Below are positions 11,705 through 24,110 of a stretch of DNA of 64,000 bases, in pieces; within the stretch, counting starts at the first letter, position 1; every line of letters begins with the position of its first letter. Source of the stretch: Chelonoidis abingdonii. Its lineage: Eukaryota > Chordata > Testudines > Testudinidae. Position numbers and translations under genes: made by a program. The notes beneath the pieces are model-generated. The model ran no database searches and had not been told where the DNA came from. It saw only the letters and a program-made list of their open reading frames with translations. The stretch is taken from assembly GCF_003597395.2 (NCBI RefSeq), contig NC_133770.1:35416428-35480427 (forward strand), read 5' to 3'.

Positions 11705-12950
11705 GTCACAACTATAATGGAATGGTTAATCCAGGACCATCAATGAAGAGGTTAAAAATATGATTAATGCAAGTCGGCAAGATTTAATGGAAGGTAGGTC
11801 TTATCAGACAAGCCAGCTGTCTTTCCGACAGGCCTGGCTAATAAAAGCAACTTCATTGACGTGTCTACCTGGGAAAAACTAAGAAAAGTTAATCTGAATC
11901 AAAGGTGTGAATTTAAAGTGGAGTAGTTAAATTGTATTAAACTCTTGTTTGCATACTGTCACTCAGAATTAAAGTGGCCTTAATTGGGTTTAAGTAAACT
12001 AAATGTTATTAAAATGTCAGGTTGAAAACAAGATGCAGTTGTTACTGGGGGAAGTATCCAATTATCAGGGTTGTTTCTAGCAGGTCCCCCAGAAATGTGT
12101 TATTGGTCCAATGCCATTTAATTTTTATCAATGATCTAGATGATTTAAAATCTTTGCTGGTAAAAATTTGTAGATCACAAAGATTGCTGAGATAGTAACC
12201 AGTCCTCATTATTTACTGTTAGAGTGATCTGAATCACTCAGTTAAATGGTTATAATTCAACAAAATGTTTTACTACTGTCAGTCTAATTGAGGTATTTTA
12301 TCTGGAAATCAAGAATGCAGGTTATACCTACACAATGGGAGACCATCTGGGCAGTGATTTAGAAGTCAACATAGTCAGTCACCTCAATATGAGTTCTCAG
12401 TGCAATGCTGTGGCAAAGTGGACTAACGAGATTTTTGATGTACACATGGACTATTAAGCAGAAGTAGAGGATGCACTTCTCAAAACGGATGTGGAAATCC
12501 TGGAGAGTTCACAGAAGGACCACAAAAATGATCCAGTGGCTGGGGAAAAAAAAAACCAAAACAAAACAGCCTTACAGTGTGAGCAGAGCCCCATGCAGAT
12601 ACAAAACTTGTATGCGCATTTGATCTGTGATCTGCAAACATGGTCCGTAGATATCTGCAGACATAAAATGAATATTCACAGATCTGAAGGGCTCTAAGTA
12701 CGAGCCTTAAGGAGCTCAACTTATTCAGCTTAATGAAGATACTGTTGACATGCAGCTTGATCACCATGTACAGGTTCTATACAGGGAAAAGATCTGATGA
12801 GGCTTTTACAATTTTGTTGACAAAGGCATAAGATGCAGTGGCTTAAAGTTGGACAAATTAAACTCTGAAATAAGCATTTCCTAGCAGTGAGGGTAATTAA
12901 ACAATGGAACAGAGAAGAGAAGATGGTAGAGTCAGCATTGCTTGGAGTCT
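11705..12950 (+). mobile_element. Old CR1/L3-type LINE remnant
   Basis: Fragments such as FINDLDDL (near 12125) and LFSLMK-type text near 12728 lie in the order of a LINE reverse-transcriptase and 3' region. Many stops. The small hAT at 12584-12696 and the Harbinger derivative starting at 12953 interrupt it. Confidence 0.5.
12584..12696. mobile_element. Second copy of the AGAGCCC hAT-like MITE
   Basis: CAGAGCCCCATGCAGATAC at the left and AAGGGCTCT at the right, with interior blocks (TGATCTGTGATCTGCA, TAGATATCTGCAGA) shared with 10295-10467. Shorter by about 60 bp. Confidence 0.6.
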
Positions 12951-12952
12951 CT

Positions 12953-15034
12953 GGCCTGGTCTACACTACACGTTTAAACCGATTTTAGCAGCGTTAAACC
13001 GATTTAAACTGAGCACCCGTCCACACTACAAGGCCCTTTATATCAATATAAAGGGCTCTTTAAATCGGTTTCTGTACTTCTCCCCAATGAGAGGAGTAGC
13101 GCTAAAAATCGGTATTACCATATCGGATTAGGGTTAGTGTGGCCGCAAATCGACAGTATTGGCCTCCGGGCGGTATCCCACAGTGCACCACTGTGACCGC
13201 TCTGGACAGCAATCTGAACTTGGATGCAGTGGCCAGGTAAACAGAAAAAGCCCCGGCGAACTTTGAATACATTTCCTGTTTGCCCCGGCGTGGAGCTCTG
13301 ATCAGCATCAGGTGACGATGCGTCCCAATCCCAAAACAGCCAGCATGGACCATCAACAGAGATACGGATCTGATCGCTGTATGTGGAGACAAATCTGTCC
13401 ATCAGAGCTCCGTTACAGAAATGAAATGCCAAAGCATTTGAAAAAAAGTTCTCGCTACACAGTGCTGTGTGGACAAGCGTAACGAAGCCAAAGAAATCAA
13501 TGGACGCTCAACGGAGGGAGGGGTCCTGAAGACCTCCAGCTATCCCACAGTCCACAGCAGTCTCCCGAACACTATTTGCATTCTGGCTGAGCTCCTCTGT
13601 GCCTGTTAGGTAAACACATTGTCTGGCGTGGTTCAGGGTATACTCTCCTCAGTTTCTCCCCCCATCACGTGAAAGAAAAGGGAAGGAAATCATTTCTTGA
13701 CTTTTTTCAATGTCACCCTATGTTCTACTGAAGTGCTGGTGTAGACGCGATGCGTAGCAGTGAAACGTATCCGCTCTTCTCCTTCCCGGTGGCAGACGAT
13801 CCAATATGACTGATCATCGAGTCATCTCATTCAGCCCGTGGGTGCTCTGGCTGGCCTAAGGTGAGGCTGGCTGGGGCGCCTGGGTAAAATAGGAATGATT
13901 CCCGGTCATTCCCAGTAGATGGTACACGACCGGCTGTAACGTCCTCATCATACAACAATGGGGCCGAGCTCCATTCATGCCCCCCTTTCATGTGTAAAAG
14001 AAAAAGATTTCATATGCCTTGGACCTTCATAGCGAGGGAATGCTGGGCTCCTCTCCCCCGCTCCCCGACCCCCCCCCCGCCCCCCCGCGCGCCGCCCGAC
14101 GTTATTGTTCTGCTGTGACGTGCTCATAGCAGCGGGAGCGCTCTCCCCCTCATTTTATCTCACTAACAAGTCACTGTTTTCTTTAATTTCTTCCTGGCAT
14201 TCCTTTTATGATTTAAATCATGAACACCAAATGGGGGGGGACACTGCCAACAGTAGCCCGGAATAGCTGGGGAGGAGGGAAGCCAACGGGTGGGGTTGTT
14301 GCCAGGGGCAACCCCCGGGATGGCAATGCAGCTTGTCATTTCTGTGGTCTACATGGAGCAGCTGTCTCTCTGATCCACTGGTTCTCTAGTACACTTGCCC
14401 ATAACAGGCAGGATTGACTATGTTTTGAATAACCATAAAAGGATGGATTGACTTGGGGATTCTTCATCTTTTGCCTTTGCGCCCCGGCCGACCTCAGCCA
14501 GGGGCACCATGATAGCAGCAGACAGTACAGCGAACGACAGAAACCGTCTCTGCTATCATGCAAAAGCACAATGCTGGCTGTGTGCGCTGCAGACGCTCTG
14601 TGCGCATCCAGTAAACACAAATACGGCGACAGTAAAAAAAAAAAAAAAGCTTGAACGGGCTCATAGGTTGCCGTGCTTGCCGTCCTGCCAGGGAATCCAA
14701 GAAAAAGGGCGCAAAATGATTTGTCTGCCGTTGTTTTCCGAGGAGGAATGAGTGCCGACATTTACCCAGACCCACACGAACATGATTTTACCCCATAGGC
14801 ACTGGGATCTCAACCCAGAATTCAAGGGGCGGGGGAGACTGCGAACTAATGGGATCTCCGGAATAGCTACCACAGTGCCAACGCTTTCAGAAATCGACGC
14901 TAGCCTCGACAAGGACGCACACCGCCGAATTAATGTGCTTAGTGTGGCTGCGTGCACTCGACTTTATATAATCTGTTTTACAAAACTGGTTTATGTAAAA
15001 ATCTGACTAATCTTGTAGTGTAGATGTACCCTTT
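12953..15034 (-). mobile_element. PIF-Harbinger-related element without intact transposase
   Basis: Left end GGCCTGGTCTACACTACA; right end TAGTGTAGATGTACCCTT, an imperfect inverse. The last 250 bp (CAACCCAGAATTCAAGG..CGACGCTAGCCTCG) is homologous to 63740-63998, which belongs to an element with a HARBI1-like transposase fragment, so the class is inferred from that link. No transposase domain is readable here. Several GC-rich blocks (14060-14100) and AT-rich blocks alternate inside. Internal deletion derivative is the simplest reading. Confidence 0.65.
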
Positions 15035-15279
15035 AAAACAAGATTACATAACTTTCTAAATTATATGCTTTAATCCAGATTCTGGTAGAAGCAGCCTGCG
15101 TGTGTCAGAAGCCAGGCTGGTTTCTTCTTGCTTGGGAATCTGTGAATCTCCATGTTCATCCCCTTCCTTAATGGGCCACAGCAGAACAAGATTGCCTGCA
15201 TTGCTTTCAGCATGGACAAAACACTTGCAGCTTTGCATTAATACAATAGCTATAATCAAAGTTTCATGCTTTAGGGCTT

Positions 15280-15760
15280 CAGCCAGTAACCTGCACGCAT
15301 CAGGAAGGAAATCCCCTCCCCCTCAATGCACAATTGGCCAGATGTATAGCTTCACATCCCACACATTCCTCTGAAGCATCAAAGAGTAGCCACAGCTGGA
15401 GATGGAACACGGGATAAGGTGAAGCAGTGCTCTGAAGAAGGTTCATAGAATCCTTTTTTCTTAGATGGCTGGTCAGTGTGTCTTGCTCAAGGTCAAACTG
15501 ATCACCAGGTTTGTCATTGGGAAGCAATTTTTAAACTAAGGTCACACTGGCAGGGACCTTGGGGAATGGAGGTGGAGGGTTTGCCTTCCTCTGCAGCATG
15601 AATTGCCTGTTAGGATAATGTAGGCATCTCTCACCAAGTCAATTTCCCACTATTACAGGGACTTCAGGCACTGGTAGCACCTCAGTCTATCCTGTTTTCT
15701 TGTCTGACACACAACAGTTTAGTCTCCTGAGGACTGAAATGCTTTAGTCTAACTAAACTA
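15280..15760 (+). mobile_element. CR1/L3 3' UTR fragments
   Basis: Blocks such as CCTCTGAAGCATCAAAGAG, AGCCACAGCTGGAGATGG and GCCTTCCTCTGCAGCATG resemble the 3' UTR of CR1-type elements. Degraded, boundaries approximate, possibly two fragments. Confidence 0.4.
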
Positions 15761-17860
15761 TTTGCAGAATTTTATATTGAAGACTTCATTATTAAATCTT
15801 GTAAAAGAAGAAGCTGGATGTTTGAGTGCCCAGGAAAGTATGTGAAGCAGCTAAGACACACATTTGATAGCTGTGTCTGCTAAGGAGATCAGCAGTGAAA
15901 CAATTAATAGAGATCTATATCACCATTAGATTTTAGAGTCAACAACACTTCATTGAGATGAACGACGAAAGCTCTCCCATAAGAACTTTGAGTCCATTTT
16001 TAAGATAGTATTTCTTTGGTTTATGCCAGGCACCTTGTTGGGAAGGTTCTCTTGCAAAACAGTTTAGAACCTCAGTATTATTAAAGTCAAGCTTTGTTCC
16101 AGAGTAAAAGGTGGATACTGGGGCGCCTTATACAACAGTAATGTCCACAGGGCTAGCAGCAGTATGTAGCAGTAAAACTGTAACTAGTAATCTACATCAG
16201 CTAATGATATGATTAATGAAGTTAAACAATATGCTTCAAGTTCAACATTGTTAACTTTAGGTTGATACGGAATCAATTTGATTCCTTTGCTGAAAAGGTT
16301 TTACTATCTGGGAGTTTATGCAATAGTTGACAATTATCAGCTTTATATAGATTTGGCCCCTTAAGAGACGAGACGTTATTAAAACTCAGGCAAGTTGACC
16401 TGCATCATGAGTTTTATCCTCAATGCATGTTCTATTAATGGTTTCCTTCAGGGCCTGCATTGTTTAAGGAAAAAGCAGCAGGAGCTCAAAGACCTCCTTT
16501 TTTCTTGCCAGGATGAGCTCAAGCAGTTCTTGTTGATGTAGAAATATATTTCTACTCAATACTCACCTGAAAGCAAGTGAGCTGACAAAGCATCGGCATT
16601 TTTGTCACCATACTGATGTTTGTCCATAATACTGCAGTGCTAGTGCCAGAGGAGATCACTGAAAAGAAAGGTACATCTTTTTCTCACTCCACAAGCCATT
16701 AAGAGAAGGTAGATTGAAGGGATGGTATCAAACAATGCCTTGTCAACAAGTCTCAGTTGCCCAAATTAGTAGTCGGGACATCCAAAAGAAATGAAGTGTT
16801 AGTATTTCTGCAATACCTATTTTTTCTGCTTTAGGAGTTGGAATTAAAACATGGCTATCCCTAAACAATAATGAAATAGTTTCCTACTCAAGCCCCCCCC
16901 CCCCCCAATATTTAATTCAGCTAGTCAAATACATTAGACAACTATACAGTTTTTTTTGGCTTTACATTAGTGTTTCTCTCTCAGTAGCCACCTCGACTGA
17001 TCAAGAGTTTAAGGAAAATTACTTGCTCTCTTCCAGGTGTTTAGTTAGAACCTCCACTGCAATAAGTCTAGTGTTATAATTAGAATACCTTGTACAGGAA
17101 AGTTACCTTAATTTGCTCCCAGTTCACCAGCTATTTATTCATCTTGGATTATGGTCATATGATACATTACATAATAGCAGGATGGGTTTTAGGCATTTTA
17201 CTGCCTTTCACAAACTTCAATATCCATACCAGCACCCCTCCCATTCTGGGGTCTGTCTCTCCCTCTTAAATTCAATTCAATTAATGCTAGGCCCTTACTG
17301 CTACCCATATCACTCACATCATCCCAGCACACAGTTTTTTAGCAGCTCTGGGCACTCCCTTCTCCTTTTGGGCCACTTGCCCAGGAGCTAATAGTTGTTT
17401 TGGGATAGGTAAGGAAGGAGCCACTTCTTACCATTCAGACAGCTGTTCCTTGAAGGGAGAGGATTGGGAGACAGGAGTTCAGTGCCCAGTATAATGTAGA
17501 GCTTCTCTGGAGCAGGCCACCTATGCAACTTACTCTAACATGAATTCTGTGCAGTATTCTTCTTACTATTAAACTAAGTTCCACTCTTCTATTACTTTCG
17601 AGAGATTTTACTGATTTCTCACAAAGATTAGCAAGAATCTTTTGCACACAGCTCTAATAAATTTACTAACACCATGAGTGTGGTTGTAATGCTAACAGAT
17701 TTAGGTCTCCTTCAGTGAGAGTCCATGTCTATTTGTTCCATCTTCAAGAATACGGAATACACACGACAACACTGTCTCAATTCTGAACTAATTTTGTGCA
17801 AAGTATAACAGCACCCAATTACTGTTTATACTTCTGTAGTGTTTAACTCCGTACACTATA
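15761..17860. other. Intron DNA without recognised features
   Basis: Unremarkable AT-rich intronic sequence with a C run at 16893-16904. No exon with RAB18 homology is present, in keeping with the known exon order. Confidence 0.4.
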
Positions 17861-17861
17861 C

Positions 17862-18076
17862 ATATGTCTACACCTAAGAGGTTTCAGCAGCACACCTGCA
17901 CCACAATAGTGCTTCAATGTAGGCACTACCTATGCTGACAGGAGGCATTCTCCCTTGGTGTAGGTAATCCAACTCCCCAACAGACTGTAGGTAGGTCTTC
18001 TGTCAACCTACAGTGAGGGCTAGGTCAGCTTAACTAGCAACATAGTTAAACTGACTTCATTTCTAGTCTAGACCAG
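17862..18076. mobile_element. MITE ending in ATGTCTACAC / GTCTAGACCA
   Basis: A 215-bp element whose interior (CAGCAGCACACCTGCACC, GGCACTACCTATGCTGACAG, TAGGTAATCCAACTCCCC) I recognise from a turtle MITE family that shares TCTACAC ends with the elements at 9684 and 50245. It lies about 115 bp from RAB18 exon 2. Confidence 0.65.
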
Positions 18077-18192
18077 GCTAATGATGAGCAGATAAGGTTG
18101 AACCTCATTACTAGTTGCGTAAACACAGCAAGTCACTGTCTTCTACCTAAGTTAGTTTGAATTTTTATGAAGTCTTGTTAGCACACACTTAC

Positions 18193-18248
18193 CAATTGTT
18201 GCTGCAAGTTCTGGGTCAAATGTATCATCTGTGAACCGCAACAGAAGG
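18193..18248 (-). CDS. RAB18: RAB18 coding exon 2 (switch I side)
   Basis: This 56-base exon encodes LLLRFTDDTFDPELAATI followed by the first base of a Gly codon. It starts after a CAG acceptor and ends at a GTAAGT donor (18192 downward). The sequence matches the well-known RAB18 stretch between the P-loop and switch I. The first base completes the Ser codon (AG+C) begun in exon 1, and the last base begins the Gly codon completed in exon 3, so phases agree with the gene. No stop or indel is seen in its proper frame. Introns on either side are about 11.7 kb and 13.2 kb and are largely filled with transposons. The conserved reading frame suggests the gene is under selection and that the exon 1 defect is recent or artefactual. 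Confidence 0.95.
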
Positions 18249-18990
18249 CTGATGGAGGGAGGAAAAAGAAATACTATTAGAACACTAAGTATTTTGTTGT
18301 TGCAGTGTAACTGTAGCTTGCCATATAAATACGTTATTGTATACCACTAGACTGAAAGCAACATTAATATAAAACAAGGTAGACCTGAGTGTCATCTTCA
18401 AGACAGTGCAAATAAAAGTAATGCATGTCAGCTTGCTGTATAACTAACTCTAACTATGTTTTGAGAAAAGAGTAGTTATTTTTACTCTTCAATTCCAATA
18501 CTGAGAAAGCCTCTTTGAGGCTAGGCCTCAATCTCTGCTCTGACTGGGATTATCCAAAACAACGTCACATGCTCTACTGTTCAGAATATTTTATTTCTAT
18601 TGTTCTGTTTCAAGTCTCCTAAAAACTCAGTGCAAAAAAGCACAACATTTTTGCAAGTTTGAAAGAAGGTTCCAGAGTGCAAGTTAATTTACCACAGTAG
18701 GAAGAATCTAAGGAACGATACATGTGCAAAACTTCTTAGACACAGAAAGCCATAGAACTTTAGTGGTAAGTATGGAAAAAAACTCACAATTATTTCTATT
18801 TCTAATGTACAGGTTCCAGAATACACTGAAAAATATGAATGCAACTTCACACAAATTAAAGTTCTGATGAAATTGTGAACACTAAAAGTTAAATTTTACA
18901 TTGTACAGATGTGGATGGCACTTCAAATTACAGAAAATTCTGTAATGGGACTATCTAAAAAAATCTATTATCCAAGAGCAGCTAGTCCTA
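18249..18990. other. Intron 1 DNA without recognised features
   Basis: Short AT-rich stretch between exon 2 and CR1 copy B. Nothing supported. Confidence 0.4.
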
Positions 18991-18999
18991 TAAGAAGAG

Positions 19000-21083
19000 G
19001 AGAAGAGTCAGTGAAGACACCCAGAGTTCAAAACCCCCGGAGGAATACAGGAAGACTCGCAGATGATTGCGAGGGAGAATAAAAGACAAGAGAACTTGCA
19101 GTAAGAAAAAACACAGGAGGAAGACCAGAGAATCACGCTATCGACTGGAAAAGGGAGGTCTACGTGATTGGTGACTTCCTACTAAGAACAGACAAGCCTG
19201 TCACCAGACCTGATCCGGAGAAAAAGAAGGATGTGCTGTCTCCCAGAAGCTAAGACTTGGGATGTGGACCTGAGGTTGAAGAAGATCCTAATTGGAGCAG
19301 GAAAGAATCTACTGATTGTTCCCACATGAAGGACAAATTATACATTCCAGCAAGAATCTAGCTGTAACAAGGGAGGATATGCCAGGCTGGGAAATGGAGG
19401 CTGAATGATCTTCAGTGGGATCTACATGTCCCTAGAGTGGGAGAACAAAAGAGAGACAAGATGATGATCAACAGATGGTTCAGGCAGTGGTGCTATAAGG
19501 AGGACTTTGGGATGTTTGACCACTGGAAGGAATTCATGGACAGAGGACTGTTCTCCTGGGATGGACTCCACCTCTGCCAGGAGGGAAATAAACTTCTGGG
19601 AGGGATGCTGGCACAACTGATTAAGAATTTAAAATAGGAACTTGGAGGAGACAGTTGGGAGATGCTCATGTAATCTTCATGCTTGATTTGAACATTGAGC
19701 AGGAGGAAAATCAAAGTAAGGAAGGATACAGCAATGGAGAAATGGACGTTAAGAGGAAAGACAGCGCTGATACCTATGAAGCTAACAGTCAGTTACACGA
19801 TACCGAAAGTGGAATGACTATGCATTTGGCTGAGGAATCTGGGCAAAGACAAGTAGAAATAACTAAGAAGTTTTAACACCATTGCAAGGAACCTGGGTAA
19901 CAAAACAGAAGAACTAAAACTACAGGTGCAGGAAGTGAAAGCAGATATTACAGGGATAACAGAAACATGGAATAGTAGTCATGACTGGAGTACTGGTATC
20001 AAAGGGTAAATGTTGTTCAGGAGACAGAAATAAAAGTAAAGGTGGTAGAATAGTATTGTATGCTAATGATGAGATAGACTCTAAAGAAATTAGAAGAGAT
20101 GGAATGACTAAGACAGAATCTGTTTTGGCCAAAAAAAAAAAAAAAAAATCACATTGGGGAAGAAAGCTACTAGAGGTTTCCCTGGGATAGTACGAGGGGT
20201 AGGCTACAGACCTCCAGGATCCAGTTTGGATATAGACAGAGACCTCTTTAATGTTTTTGGTGAAATAAATGCTACTAGGAATTGTGTGATTATGGGAGAT
20301 GTTAGTTAGTTAGGGAACTGGACTGGACAGAAGAACTCAAGGATCTGAATGTGGAGGAAGCTTGGAATTACCTTAAGTCAAAGCTGCAGAAACTATCCAA
20401 AGCCTGCATCCCAAGAAAGGGGGAAAAATTTGTAGGGGAAAGTTGCAGACCAAGCTGCATGAGCAAGCATCTCAAAACAGGTAATTAAGAGAAAGCCTAC
20501 AAGGAAGGGAAGATGGGATGGATCAGCAAGGAAAGCTACCTCTTGAAGGTCAGGAAGTGTAGGTATAAAATGAGAACTGTCAAAATCCAAGCAGAGTTGG
20601 ACCTTGCAAAGGAAATTAAAACCGGTAGTAAGAGGTTCTATAACCATATAAGATGAAAAAAGGAAAGGAGGTGGACTGCTAAGCACAGAGGATGGGGTGG
20701 AGATTCAAGATAATACTGTAAAAGCATGGCCCAACACCTAAATGAATACTTTGCCTCAGTTTTTAATATGACTAATGAATAGTTTAGGGGCAGTGGCAGG
20801 GTGGCTAATGGAAATGAGTACATGGAAGTGACCACATCCGAAGTCAAAGTCAATCAGTTTAACAGGACTAAATCTGGGAACCTAGATAATCTCTATCTGA
20901 GAATATTAAAGAAACTAGCACATAAAATTACACGCCCAAATAGGAAGAATTTTCATGAATCTGTAAACTTGGGGGTTATATCCTATGACTGGAAAATGCT
21001 AATACAGTTCCTACTTATAAGAAAGGGTAAAAGTGATCTGGGAAGCTACAGACCTGTTAGTTTGACTTGAACTGTATGCATGG
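19000..21083 (+). mobile_element. CR1 LINE copy B, 5' half (ORF1 esterase, endonuclease, RT start)
   Basis: ORF1 remnant ends with INRWFRQWCYKEDFGMFDHW and DGLHLCQEGNKLLGGMLAQL (19467-19630). The DGLHL block carries the Asp and His expected of the SGNH-type esterase in CR1 ORF1. ORF2 follows from about 19640: endonuclease text near 19930 and a CYRPP-type block near 20200, then a deletion of about 300 bp relative to copy A joins GGGAGATG to AGTTAGGGAACTGG near 20300. RT text reaches SYRPVSLT at about 21068, where a hAT-type element splits the copy. A tract of A at 20129-20147 is expanded. Inactive. Confidence 0.88.
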
Positions 21084-21188
21084 CAGGATGGATTTGATTT
21101 AAATCATGATTTAAATCAGTCATGAAGACTTGATTTAATCATGGGTTTCTACATAAAAGTGCATTCTTGTTTGTTGTTATAACCTTAA

Positions 21189-22082
21189 TACAGTAACTCC
21201 TCACTTAATGCTGTAGTTACATTCCTGAAAAATGCAACTTTAAGTGAAATATTGTTAAACGAATCCAATTTCCCTGTAAGAATTAACGTAAATGAGGGGG
21301 TTAGATTTCAGGGAATTTTTTTCCCCCCACTAAACAAACTATACGATAGATAGATATACACATATACAGAGTATAAGTTTTTAATACTGGTACACAGCGA
21401 TGATGATTGTGAAGCTTGGTTGAGGTGGAGGAGTCAGAGGGTGGGATATTCCCTTACTGCTAAACGATGAACTAGCAATTGGTTAACTCCCTCCATTCCT
21501 GCTGCCTTGTAGAATGAGAGAGGGGGTATGTGTGAGAGAGATATGCGCATTTACCCTTTAAGTACACTGCCTTGTTAATTAGATCAGCTTGCTGAGATCT
21601 CAGCTGCTGCAAGCTCCTTCCATCCTGAGCCCTGATGTGTCCCTCCTGCTTTATGGAAGATGGGGTAAGCAGGGTGCAGGAGCAGGAGGGAGGGAGACAC
21701 CCTGACATTAGCCTTCCTCTTCCTTCCCTCCCCCCCGGACAGCAGGTAGGAGTCTCGGGAGCAGCCCCAAGGCAGAGGGCAGGAGCAGCACATGGCAGTG
21801 GGAGTGGGGGGAAAGACAGCTGAACTGCAGGCAGCTGCTGCACAGGGAACTTAGGGAGCGAGGGGCTGATAGGGGGGCTGCCAGTCCATCGTGGTTCCAA
21901 TCCCCCACCAGCTAGCTGCAATAGCTGCTCTTCCTGCAAGCAGTAGACAAAGCAGGGGGCTGCCAAACGATGTTAGAAGGAAGCATTGCACAACTTTAAA
22001 CGAGCATGTTCCCTAATTGATCAGCAACATAAACAACAAAACAATGTTAACTGGGACAATTTTAAGTGAGGAGTTACTGTAC
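21189..22082. mobile_element. DNA transposon with 20-bp TACAGTAACTCC inverted ends
   Basis: TACAGTAACTCCTCACTTAA at the left is exactly inverted at the right (near 22062-22081). Flanking TA suggests a TA target. The interior is GC-rich (21600-21850) without a transposase. A relative in opposite orientation lies at 26706-27846. Confidence 0.85.
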
Positions 22083-22539
22083 ATATTCTTCACAACTCAG
22101 AGATAGATGTAGGTTTCATTTTTAGAAGGTATACGCTACACATTTTTAAAGTGATTTATTTTGAAGACTTTTCAGATTAGTTTTACAGCTATATCAGAAA
22201 TTTGCCAAAGGTAATTGAAGCAGATATTTATGAAGTCACTGGGAGGTGAACTATCTCCAATTCAACAGGTTAATCATTAATATTTGGAGGATTTTCTTGC
22301 CATGCTGTATTAGGAGGAGATCACCACCAGACCTGTATATAGGAGGAGATCACTTAGACCAGACCAGACCATATTAAGTTTGATTTAACTAAGAACAAAT
22401 GGTTACTGCCAGAGTATATCGGATTCTTTTGTTTCTTTCTTCAACCAGACAAACTATTTAATGAAAACAGGCATAATGAATTTAGTGTTAAACATTTCAC
22501 GGTTTTTTAAACATCGGTTGTCAAACAGATAGATTAAGG

Positions 22540-23385
22540 GTCCAACTGTTTCTTCTTTTACCTGTTAAAGGGTTAGAAGCTCAGCTAAACCTGGCTGAAC
22601 ACCTGACCAGAGGACCAATGGGAGGGGGACAACGAGAAGACTTTCAAATTTTTTGTGGAACTTTCAAATTTTGGTGGAGGGAAGTCTGTGTTTGTGCTGT
22701 TTGTTTTGTTCGTTGTTCGCTCTTGGGGCTAAGAGGGACCAGATATGCACCCCAGGTTTCCCCAATCTTTCTGAAACAGTCTCATGTTCAAAACAGTAAG
22801 TACTAGCTAGAAAAGGTGGATTAGTCTTATGTTTGTTTTCTTAACTTGTGAATGTGTATTTTGCTGGAAGTATTTTTACCTCTGTTTGCTGTAACTTGAA
22901 TTTCAGGCGGGGGGGCGGGGCGGGGGGAGTCCCTCTAGTCTATATGAGCTGAATACCTTGTGAACATTTTCCATCCTGATTTTACAGAGATAGAAAAAGT
23001 AAAAATATTCTTTAATTAAAAGCTTTCTTTTTTAAGAACCTGATTGATTTTTTTCCTTGTCTAAGACCCAAGGGGATTGGGTCTGAACTCACCAAGGATT
23101 GGTGGAGGGAAAGATTAATTCCTCTCTGTTTTAAGATCCAAGAAGTTTGGATCAGTGTAGTCTCTCAAGGTAACCCAGGGAGGGGAAGTTGGGGAGGGGG
23201 AAAGGTTTATTTCTCCTTGTTTTAAGACCCAAGGAGTTTGGGTCTTGGGTTCCCTAGGAAGGTTTTGGGGGAACAGAAAGTGTGCCAAACACTATATTTT
23301 GGCTAGTGGCAGCGCTATCAGATCTAAGCTAAGAATTAAGCTTAGAAGGGTACATGCAGGTCCCCACTTTTAGGTGTGTGTGGTT
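22540..23385 (+). mobile_element. LTR-like repeat
   Basis: Resembles a turtle LTR-type repeat: GGGTTAGAAGCTCAGCTAA, a CTCTTGGGGCTAAGAGGGACC block, GATTTTACAGAGATAG, an ATTAAA-type signal near 23014 and several TTTTAAGACCCAAGG motifs repeated around 23062, 23132 and 23220, ending GGTACATGCAGGTCCCCAC. No internal coding region or target duplication identified; class uncertain (endogenous retrovirus or Gypsy). Confidence 0.55.
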
Positions 23386-23992
23386 TTTTTTTTTTTTTTT
23401 AAACTAAAATAGTTAAATGAAAAACAAATTAAAATTGACAGTCAACCAGCTCAATATGAAAAACTTAAAATATTGGCTTCTGCGGCTAAGTTACTTCACC
23501 TTCATTTTCCTGTTTCTTTTCTAGACTATGAACAAACAAGCTTTCCTGCTTTTTCAGGTCCCAAACGATTTCTCGATTTGGAATGAATTAGTCCAAAGGA
23601 AGAAAATATTCTTTCTAGACCGGCAGAAGAAGCTACTGCCATTAAATGAGATTATCACTTCATCAGTCTCTGAATCCAAGTGCTTAAGTGACTTCAACCA
23701 GTTCCCTGGTGTGACTTTCTTTAAAAAAAAACATCAAACATATATTACTTGAATGGTTCTTATTCCCAAACTGGGACTCTTTTACAGCCTGCTGCCATTA
23801 TAGATTTTCCCCTTCTAGTGAAAGAATGGTATAGTAGATCTCAAAATCAGTTAAGGCTACACTCCGAAAGACCTCAAGTCTTCTGGAATATGCTGCTCAA
23901 AACAGTTTCATTTTTGATTCTACTGTCCGTCCCTTCTCACATTTATCTACAGACTTCTTCTCCTTGTCCAGATGTATTTCACCCTCAACAAT

Positions 23993-24110
23993 AGGGTGAG
24001 TAGATGTCCCGATTTTATAGGGACAGTCCTGATTTTTGGGTCTCTCTTTTATGGGCTATTACCCCCCATCCCGAGTTTTCACATTTGCTGTCTGGTCATC
24101 GTACTCAGTC
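23993..24110 (+). mobile_element. Short hAT-like MITE, GTCCCGATTTTATAGG family, copy 1
   Basis: AGGGTGAGTAGATGTCCCG to GCTGTCTGGTCATC, with the interior ATTTTATAGGGACAGTCC. It is one of two copies here; the other is inverted at 55559-55682. Confidence 0.8.

Noticed and set aside
21472..21966. 164-codon minus-strand ORF
   Set aside because: Lies wholly in the GC-rich interior of a non-autonomous transposon; composition explains it.
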